6,589 bases of DNA, from the NCBI GenBank assembly GCA_007129635.1, contig SKVE01000637.1, forward strand, positions 1 through 6,589, written 5' to 3'. Below, one piece after another: positions 1 through 5,552 of this stretch (its first letter is position 1; each line of letters begins with the position of its first letter). The notes under the pieces were generated by a model, which saw only the letters and a program-made list of their open reading frames with translations, was not told the DNA's origin and ran no database searches. Source of the stretch: Planctomycetaceae bacterium. Its GTDB lineage: Bacteria > Planctomycetota > Planctomycetia > Pirellulales > Pirellulaceae. The translations under genes and the position numbers were made by a program.

Positions 1-105
1 GAAACTCACGAACTGAAAACGGCACTAGCATTGACAGCATTTCGCAAGGTTACGATCGAGGCCGGAACCGGCCGGTGGCTGGTCTGCCCATATTTCCCAG
101 ACTCG

Positions 106-126
106 CCAAATTTGGTGCCTGTCACC
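106..126. repeat. Palindrome ccaaatttgg followed by GGTG-ccTgt-CACC inverted repeat
   Basis: Positions 106-115 are a perfect 10-bp palindrome (ccaaatttgg). It shares its final GG with a second inverted repeat at 114-126, GGTG-cctgt-CACC, which has 4-bp arms and a 5-nt centre and is followed by a short T run (127-130). From memory, very similar GGTG..CACC sequences recur between genes in planctomycetes and some other phyla, often as REP-like elements. The symmetry is directly visible; the REP-like identity is inference, because only one copy lies in this window. Confidence 0.4.
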
Positions 127-245
127 TTTTCTTCGCCGCCCGTGCCCATGCCCGGGATCTACCGGTTGACGTAGACCTCGGCATTTGCAGCCCCACGCGG
201 CCTGCCAACGCTCAGCCTTCCCTTGGAAGAAGAAGCTCCTAACGA

Positions 246-304
246 GGCTCGGCCGCAACCAAGTAGATTGGGTCTCCGAGCCGACCCGGTCGGGACAGAG
301 TCCC
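246..304. repeat. Compact structured element with nested and tandem inverted repeats
   Basis: Three stems can be read directly. GGCTCGG (246-252) pairs with CCGAGCC (276-282), and its loop contains CCAA (259-262) facing TTGG (268-271) around a GTAGA loop. CCGAC (281-285) pairs with GTCGG (289-293) over a 3-nt loop. GGGAC (292-296) pairs with GTCCC (300-304), also over a 3-nt loop. Neighbouring stems share one or two bases, so they may be alternative folds. The element begins 42 nt past the kinase stop and would be at the 3' end of its mRNA. It may act as a transcript-stabilising or terminating structure, or be a dispersed intergenic repeat. There is no U tract on the kinase strand, so a classical intrinsic terminator is unlikely. 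Confidence 0.5.
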
Positions 305-345
305 AACCTACAAACAATGCGCCCCAGTCCCCACTCCCCGGCGGT

Positions 346-3300
346 TCAGATTCGCTCGATGGTGTCGAGCAGTGGGCGGAGATCATGGGATTTCTCTACG
401 ACGGCGATGGCGCCCAAAGGGCGAAGTGCATCCAGGGCGACGGAACCGGCAGCGCCCGAGTACATCACGGCCGGTGCCGTGTGGCCCGCTGCACGGATTT
501 CGCGCAGTGCGCCTTCACCATCTTCCCCCGACAGGTTCATGTCGATTAACAACACATCGGCTGGTCGGGCGGCCAACGATTCCAGTGCGGCAGCCGTATG
601 GCTGACTCCCACAAATTGGTGTCCCCGCTGCTTGCACGCCAATTCGACCAAACTGCGGATCGCTGGTTCATCATCGATCATCAGGACGTTCCTGGGACCC
701 GCTTCGACAGGTCGCCGATCTGCCAGTAGCTCCGCGATTTTCGTGATCAGGTCGGTCCGACTGAAAGGCTTGTGAAGGAAAGGAATCCCAGGCGCCAGGA
801 TGCCGTGGTGGGCGATGGCGTTGTCCGTGTACCCCGACATGAACAGGATCTTCAGTCCCGGGTGCTTTTCGCGCAATCGGTCGGCCAACTGCTTGCCGCT
901 CATGCCCGGCATGATGACGTCGGTCAAGACAAGGTCGGGGCGCAGGTTTTGATGCTTCACCGTTTCCAGTGCTTGAAAGCCGTCGGCTGCCATGGTAACT
1001 CGGTAACCGTGGGCCGTCAGCATGCTTTCCAACAAGGTCCGGAGCGACGGGTCATCTTCGACTACCAACACACGTTCATGGTTGCCGTGAGGAATCTGCT
1101 CGGGCTGCGCCTCACGGCGGTTGACGGGCGCTTGCAGAGTACGCGGCAAATACACTTTAAACGTACTGCCTTTGGCCGGTTCACTGTAGACTCGGATGTC
1201 ACCACCGCTCTGCTTGACGATCCCGTGTGCGGTCGGCAGTCCCAGGCCGGTACCTTGATCAGGGGCTTTCGTGGTAAAGAACGGTTCGAAGACTCTGGGC
1301 AAGGTAGCTGCATCCATTCCGCAGCCGGTATCACTTACTGCCAAGCGTACGAAAAAGCCGCAGTCGACTCCCATCTGCTGGGCAATGAATTCATCATTGA
1401 CGTCGACACTCGCCGTCTCGATCGTCAACCTGCCGCCTGTAGGCATGGCGTCGCGGGCATTAGCCACCAGATTCATGAGGACCTGTTCGATCTGTCCCGG
1501 ATCGGCGACGACACATTGCGTATCGTCCGCTAGGATCAGTCGAAGATCGATGTCCTCGCCCAGGATGCGCCGCAGCATGTTTTCCATGTCCCGGACGACG
1601 GTGTTCAGATCGAACGGGACGGGCTGCAGCACCTGCCGACGGCCGAAGGCGAGCAGTTGACGGGTCAAGTCGGCGGCGCGTTCACCCGCATGACGGATTT
1701 CGATCAGTTTGTCGTACAGGGCAGTGCCTTCGGCCACATCGTTTAAGGCCCAGCCAGCAAACCCCAGGATGACCGATAACAGATTGTTGAAGTCATGCGC
1801 GATCCCACCCGCCAATTGGCCGACCGATTCCATTTTCTGCGTTTGCTGCAACTGAGCCGCGCGTTGGATGTGCTCGGTCACGTCCCGAGCAACTCCGACG
1901 AAGTGTCCGATCGTTCCGGACTGGTCGCGGACGGGCGAGATGACGGCGTCTTCGGTGTACAGCGCCCCGTCCTTGCGCCGGTTGACCATGCGTCCTTGCC
2001 AAATGTTGCCCCCAAGAATCGTCCCCCATATCTGACGGTAGAACTCTTTGTCCTGCCGGCCGCTGTTCAGAATGCTCGGGTTCTGGCCGAGCACCTCGTC
2101 GGACGAATAGCCGGTTACCGTCTGGAATGCCGAATTGACGTATTCGATCGTGCCGGACAGATCGGTGATCATAATCGCCTCACCCGACTGCTCGATAGCT
2201 GCGATCAGCCGCTCGCGGTCGGCTTCTACCCGTTTCTGTTCGGTGATGTCCATCAGCACGCCCTGGACGCCGTCCGGCTGCCCATCGCTTAACCGCACGC
2301 GTGCCGAAGCACGGACCCAATGGATCTGGCCAGACCGGTCGAACAGCCGGAACTCATGCACCGCAGGTCGTCCCTGGGCGATGGTCTCCTCAAGAATCAC
2401 GATCAATTGATCCAGATCGTCGGGGTGGATGTCCCGGCTGAATGGTTGGCCTATCAGCTCCTGCGGACCGTCGCCAAAAAGCTCCCGGATCGCTGGGCTG
2501 ACGAAGTCGATGGTCCCATCCAGCCGCAGGGAGAAGACCACTTCGTTCAGATTCTCGATCAGCTCCCGGTAGCTCTCGCGGCTTTGGCGCAGTCTGGCTT
2601 CGGTTTGCTTTCGGAGACGGATATCGTGGGCGAACACCAAGGCACCGTCCTGACTCTGATACTCGATCGGAACCGCAGAGACCTCGACCGGAACTTCGCT
2701 CCCGTCCAACCGGACCCAAACCACCTCGTGCTTGGATACCAGGCTCCTCTCAATATTCAAGGCGTGAAGCCGGGTTTCAACGATTTGGTGATAGTCGGGA
2801 TGTAAGAACTCCATCACCGGCTGGCCCAGCAGTTGCTCCGGCGACTCGGCTCCCAACAAGCAGCAGCCGGCCGGGTTCACGTACAAGAACCGGTTGCCAG
2901 ACTGAACAAAAATTGCATCCGGTGCGCCCTCGACCAGCGATCGGAATTGCTGTTCGCTCTTCCGCAGCGCTGCCGTATGCCGGGCCACCTGCCGCCGCAA
3001 TGTCCAGTTCCACGTGTACAATCCCATCAGAAGTATCAGCAGCGGTCCGGCAATCAGTCCGATGGTACGCAACACCGAGGCCAGCTCGACAGGTGATGGT
3101 TCATAGACTCCCAACCACTGGTCGTAAATGCGCTGGTATTCTCCCTTCTCCCGCAGTTCCGCCAATCCCTCCGCAAACTGCGTCAGCAGCTCGGTTTGGC
3201 CAGAACCTACAGCGTAGCAGTAATCTGCCGAGTGCAAGGGGCGCTGCCCGAGTCGCAGGTGCTGCCAGCCTTGCTCTCGGATCACGTGCAGAGCGCATAA

Positions 3301-4587
3301 TCGGAGTACCAAGGCACAGTCGTGCTGGCCGCCGGCCAATTCCCGCAACGCGTCCTGCTGGGTCTCTGCAAACGAGATGCGGGCATCCACTCCCAGCTCG
3401 ATCAGGACATCGTGCATCAAGTCACCGTGTTGAATCACGATGGCTTTGCCGGTCAGCTCGTCCCATGTTGTGGGCGGCTGTTCTTCTCCGTCGCGGACTA
3501 CGGCTACGTAGTGAGCCCCCAAGTGCCGGGGCGCGAAATCGAATCTCTTATCCCGTTCCGTCGAATAGAAGATCCCATGTACCACATCGATTTCGCCATC
3601 TTCCAGTCCTTGGAGAATCTCCGACCAGGGCCCCAGCCGAAACTGGATGTCCAGCCCCATTTGGGAGGCAATGGCGCGAGTCAGATCGACATTGAACCCG
3701 GTCGGACGACCACGCCCATCCAGGAATTCGAGAGGTGGGAGGTTATGGTCCCCGCCGACCACAATGCGGCGACCGTAGGGTATATCGAGCGCGGCAAACC
3801 ATTTCGAATACAAACGTCGATAGGTTCCGTCCGCAAATACCACTCCCAGCCCGTCGTTCAGCAGCGCCAGCGTCTCGCGGTCGCCGAATTTCACGGCGAA
3901 ACAGAAATCTTGCCGGAATTCCGGGACCGATTGGTTCAGGACGCGAAGGTTCTTCAAGCCGGTTCCCTGAATCAGCCGCAACGCGACCAAACGTTGAATC
4001 ACCACCGCATCGTGTTGACCGGCAGACAACTGGCGCAACGCGTCTTCGAACGTGTCCGTGGTATGGATCTGGAATCCATGTTCGTCGCGCCGCAGGAACT
4101 CCTCCATGTTGTCGCCTTTCATCACGGCGACCTGCTTACCGGCCAGATCAGAGAAACTGCGGATCGAGGTGTCTTCGTCCCGCACGACGACGGCGCCGAG
4201 CAGGGACACATAAGGAAAGGTGAATTCGAACAGCGATTCCCGTTCCGCAGTACGCCCGACCAGAGGCAGTGCCTGGACTTCGCCCCGCTCCAGCAAGCCC
4301 CGCACCTCGTGCCAGACACCGGTCTGAAAAGTCACCTCACGCCCCATCTTGGCCAGAGCAGCGCGCATCAGTTCTACGGAAAAGCCGGTTGCTTCACCAT
4401 CCTGGCCAACGAAACAGAACGGCGGATAGCTCAGTTCGCTGGCAGAAAGAACCACCGGCAGCGAGGGCGCAGAGTTTGGTGGATCAGCCGCCTGTGCCGC
4501 GCAGAGCCGGCCGATGGTCCACGGCACGGTGATCAGCAAGAAGCACGCCGTGATACTTCGGGCTGGATTTCTGTGGGTCAACCGCAT
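346..4587 (-). CDS. Membrane hybrid sensor histidine kinase: two periplasmic solute-binding domains, three PAS, HisKA, HATPase, two receivers
   Basis: This is a 1413-residue phosphorelay sensor. A signal peptide (about 1-33, AQA cleavage) leads to two SBP_bac_3 Venus-flytrap domains (about 45-266 and 274-494), each with the family's ER motif (R116, R345) and ending like GxYxxIYxxW. One transmembrane helix (about 508-528) follows, so the flytraps are periplasmic. Next come three PAS domains (about 544-661, 669-787, 790-907), HisKA with AHDFNN (H931), and HATPase_c with N box (N1043, D1046), DTGCG (D1086), FEPFFTTK and GTGLGL. Two complete receivers end the protein: REC1 (D1178/D1179, D1223, S1251, K1273) and REC2 (D1305/D1306, D1349, S1377, K1399). 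The layout resembles BvgS/EvgS but lacks HPt. An in-frame ATG at 4650 would add 21 basic residues; I chose 4587 because it gives a normal signal peptide, has AAAGGG 8 nt upstream, and a candidate -10 covers 4650. Family is certain; ligand and output are unknown. Confidence 0.93.
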   Translation of the reverse strand: MRLTHRNPARSITACFLLITVPWTIGRLCAAQAADPPNSAPSLPVVLSASELSYPPFCFVGQDGEATGFSVELMRAALAKMGREVTFQTGVWHEVRGLLERGEVQALPLVGRTAERESLFEFTFPYVSLLGAVVVRDEDTSIRSFSDLAGKQVAVMKGDNMEEFLRRDEHGFQIHTTDTFEDALRQLSAGQHDAVVIQRLVALRLIQGTGLKNLRVLNQSVPEFRQDFCFAVKFGDRETLALLNDGLGVVFADGTYRRLYSKWFAALDIPYGRRIVVGGDHNLPPLEFLDGRGRPTGFNVDLTRAIASQMGLDIQFRLGPWSEILQGLEDGEIDVVHGIFYSTERDKRFDFAPRHLGAHYVAVVRDGEEQPPTTWDELTGKAIVIQHGDLMHDVLIELGVDARISFAETQQDALRELAGGQHDCALVLRLCALHVIREQGWQHLRLGQRPLHSADYCYAVGSGQTELLTQFAEGLAELREKGEYQRIYDQWLGVYEPSPVELASVLRTIGLIAGPLLILLMGLYTWNWTLRRQVARHTAALRKSEQQFRSLVEGAPDAIFVQSGNRFLYVNPAGCCLLGAESPEQLLGQPVMEFLHPDYHQIVETRLHALNIERSLVSKHEVVWVRLDGSEVPVEVSAVPIEYQSQDGALVFAHDIRLRKQTEARLRQSRESYRELIENLNEVVFSLRLDGTIDFVSPAIRELFGDGPQELIGQPFSRDIHPDDLDQLIVILEETIAQGRPAVHEFRLFDRSGQIHWVRASARVRLSDGQPDGVQGVLMDITEQKRVEADRERLIAAIEQSGEAIMITDLSGTIEYVNSAFQTVTGYSSDEVLGQNPSILNSGRQDKEFYRQIWGTILGGNIWQGRMVNRRKDGALYTEDAVISPVRDQSGTIGHFVGVARDVTEHIQRAAQLQQTQKMESVGQLAGGIAHDFNNLLSVILGFAGWALNDVAEGTALYDKLIEIRHAGERAADLTRQLLAFGRRQVLQPVPFDLNTVVRDMENMLRRILGEDIDLRLILADDTQCVVADPGQIEQVLMNLVANARDAMPTGGRLTIETASVDVNDEFIAQQMGVDCGFFVRLAVSDTGCGMDAATLPRVFEPFFTTKAPDQGTGLGLPTAHGIVKQSGGDIRVYSEPAKGSTFKVYLPRTLQAPVNRREAQPEQIPHGNHERVLVVEDDPSLRTLLESMLTAHGYRVTMAADGFQALETVKHQNLRPDLVLTDVIMPGMSGKQLADRLREKHPGLKILFMSGYTDNAIAHHGILAPGIPFLHKPFSRTDLITKIAELLADRRPVEAGPRNVLMIDDEPAIRSLVELACKQRGHQFVGVSHTAAALESLAARPADVLLIDMNLSGEDGEGALREIRAAGHTAPAVMYSGAAGSVALDALRPLGAIAVVEKSHDLRPLLDTIERI

Positions 4588-4595
4588 CTGGACTA

Positions 4596-4601
4596 CCCTT
4601 T
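4596..4601 (-). promoter_or_regulatory. Candidate ribosome binding site for the kinase start at 4587
   Basis: On the minus strand the sequence AAAGGG ends 8 nt before the ATG at 4587. It is a weak purine-rich Shine-Dalgarno match. The alternative ATG at 4650 has no purine-rich stretch at a suitable distance, so this site helps decide the start. Confidence 0.35.
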
Positions 4602-4648
4602 TCAGGTTTTTCCTGGGAACGGCCTTTCGCCGATCTTCGCGTCGCCCC

Positions 4649-4677
4649 ATTGTAAGAGCGAGTTGACTGCCCGTAAA
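4649..4677 (-). promoter_or_regulatory. Candidate sigma70-type promoter for the kinase
   Basis: On the minus strand TTTACG (4672-4677, four of six matches to TTGACA) lies 17 nt upstream of TACAAT (4649-4654, five of six matches to TATAAT). Initiation would fall near 4642, giving a leader of about 55 nt to the ATG at 4587 and placing the ATG at 4650 upstream of the transcript. The match is decent, but short promoter motifs occur by chance and the host's sigma preferences are unknown. Confidence 0.3.
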
Positions 4678-4728
4678 GAGTTTGTCGCGGCGGGGCCGCC
4701 AGTCACTAAGGCAACTCGTGCTGGCAGT
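4659..4728. repeat. Inverted repeats in the comF-kinase gap
   Basis: CGAGTTG (4659-4665) is the exact inverse of CAACTCG (4712-4718), and ACTGCC (4666-4671) is the inverse of GGCAGT (4723-4728). The two pairs are ordered so that they cannot form one continuous hairpin and would compete. Between them lies a small GC stem, GGCGG/CCGCC (4689-4700). These could be operator half-sites or alternative leader structures, or a weak end to the comF transcript, but no U tract follows. The symmetry is visible; any role is speculative. Confidence 0.3.
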
Positions 4729-4745
4729 ACATCACTTTTGGGGGA

Positions 4746-5552
4746 CTAGGCCGGGTGGTCGGCACCGACGCCGCGGGCGACGACCAACACGGTCACGCGA
4801 CTTGCTCCGGCTTTGCGTAGGGTGCGGGCGGCCTCGCTAGCGGTTGCTCCGGTGGTCATGATGTCGTCGATCAGCATCACGCTCGCGCCTTGCAGACGCC
4901 CACGTCGTCTGACTCCGAATGCGTCGCGGACATTGCGGAGACGTTCGACGGGTAACAGCGTTCCCTGTTTCTTGGTGCTTCTGCGGCTGTACAACAATCC
5001 TTTGACGGTACGGATCGACAGACGCGACCCGAGGGCTTCCGCCAATAATTCGGGGCCGTTGACGCCTCGCCGCAACCGCTTCAGCCAGTAGGTGGGAACG
5101 GGCACCAGGAGATCGGGTTGATGGTCGCCGATGGTCTGGGACATCGTTTCGGCCAGCAGGTAGCCCATCGAGATCGTCAGCGGCTCGTGGACTCGCTGCT
5201 TCATCCGAATCACCGCCTCGCGCAGCCGGTCGCGGTAGATACCCATGGCAACGGCCGCCTGGAACGCGTAGCGCCGTTTGCGGCATCGCGGGCAATCGGG
5301 GCCTTGATCGAACGGGTGCACCGGTGCCGCACATCGCAGGCACGCGGGCAGGGTTCGGTCCACAAAGTCCGTACGGCACGGTTCGCAGATCAGCGGCTGG
5401 CGACCGGGCCGATCCATGCTCCGTCCGCAGAAGTTACAGGCCGGCGGCAGCACCAGGTCGGTTCCCGCCTGGACCACCCGCGGCAACCAACGGTGCCTGC
5501 AGCCTGCCAACAGCTCGCGGGCGAAGGCCAGCGCGGAACGCCGATCGTTCAT
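4746..5552 (-). CDS. comF: ComF family protein (double zinc-ribbon plus phosphoribosyltransferase-like domain)
   Basis: This 268-residue protein has the full ComF layout. The N-terminal part carries eight cysteines in four pairs (C39/C42, C56/C59, C71/C74, C87/C90), predicted to form two zinc ribbons. The C-terminal part is a type I phosphoribosyltransferase fold with PVPTYWLKRLRRGVNGPELL (151-170) and the PRPP-binding loop LIDDIMTTGATASE (228-241). ComF homologues are cytoplasmic and are needed for natural DNA uptake in Bacillus and Haemophilus (ComFC, ComF), with suggested links to single-stranded DNA handling; no enzymatic reaction is established. I chose the ATG at 5552 over the in-frame ATG at 5594 because it overlaps the upstream TGA as ATGA, while the longer form would only add an arginine-rich tail inside the previous gene. 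No Shine-Dalgarno sequence precedes it, which fits translational coupling. No other competence gene is in the window. Confidence 0.92.
   Translation of the reverse strand: MNDRRSALAFARELLAGCRHRWLPRVVQAGTDLVLPPACNFCGRSMDRPGRQPLICEPCRTDFVDRTLPACLRCAAPVHPFDQGPDCPRCRKRRYAFQAAVAMGIYRDRLREAVIRMKQRVHEPLTISMGYLLAETMSQTIGDHQPDLLVPVPTYWLKRLRRGVNGPELLAEALGSRLSIRTVKGLLYSRRSTKKQGTLLPVERLRNVRDAFGVRRRGRLQGASVMLIDDIMTTGATASEAARTLRKAGASRVTVLVVARGVGADHPA
5549..5552 (-). other. ATGA stop/start overlap coupling the isomerase-like gene to comF
   Basis: On the minus strand the comF ATG (5552-5550) and the upstream gene's TGA (5551-5549) overlap as ATGA. Such 4-nt overlaps usually mean a shared mRNA and termination-reinitiation. 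The absence of a purine-rich site before the comF ATG agrees with this. Confidence 0.7.

Larger units (their letters stand above)
1..345. other. Intergenic region downstream of the kinase, no supported gene
   Basis: This stretch lies past the 3' end of the kinase gene and runs to the window edge. Forward frames 1 and 3 are open from position 1 to a TAG at 172-174 and to a TAA near 240, and a reverse frame is open over 25-306. None gives a protein with recognisable domains, and the several overlapping open frames look like chance in GC-rich DNA. The tail of a forward-strand gene entering from the left cannot be excluded. The content I can support is a set of short palindromes: 67-76 (accggccggt), 106-115 (ccaaatttgg), the 114-126 GGTG/CACC repeat, and the structured block at 246-304. 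I see no U-rich intrinsic terminator, tRNA or obvious promoter. Confidence 0.6.

Noticed and set aside
31..56. TTGACA at 31-36 as a forward promoter -35
   Set aside because: The nearest -10-like sequence, TACGAT at 51-56, is only 14 nt away and no gene follows.
1..174. Forward frame 1 open from the window edge to a TAG, possibly the tail of a convergent gene
   Set aside because: 57 open codons are not unusual at this GC content, forward frame 3 is also open further, and the peptide has no recognisable motif. It cannot be excluded without the flanking sequence.
25..306. Reverse-strand open frame of 93 codons downstream of the kinase
   Set aside because: Its translation follows the palindromic repeats and shows no domain; no ribosome site precedes it, and other frames are equally open.
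185..775. Forward-strand open frame of 196 codons across the kinase 3' end
   Set aside because: Most of it is antisense to the second receiver domain; the composition is rich in Ser, Arg and Ala with no domain pattern.
4588..4650. N-terminal extension of the kinase from the ATG at 4650
   Set aside because: It makes an over-long basic n-region before the signal peptide, has no ribosome site and overlaps the candidate -10.
4689..4700. GGCGG/CCGCC hairpin as an intrinsic terminator for comF
   Set aside because: The stem is only 5 bp with a 2-nt loop and no U tract follows on the minus strand.
3322..4749. Forward-strand open frame of 475 codons opposite the kinase gene
   Set aside because: It lies wholly antisense to the flytrap-coding part of the kinase, whose domains are clear. 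The translation has no recognisable domain and is explained by GC-rich codon structure on the other strand.
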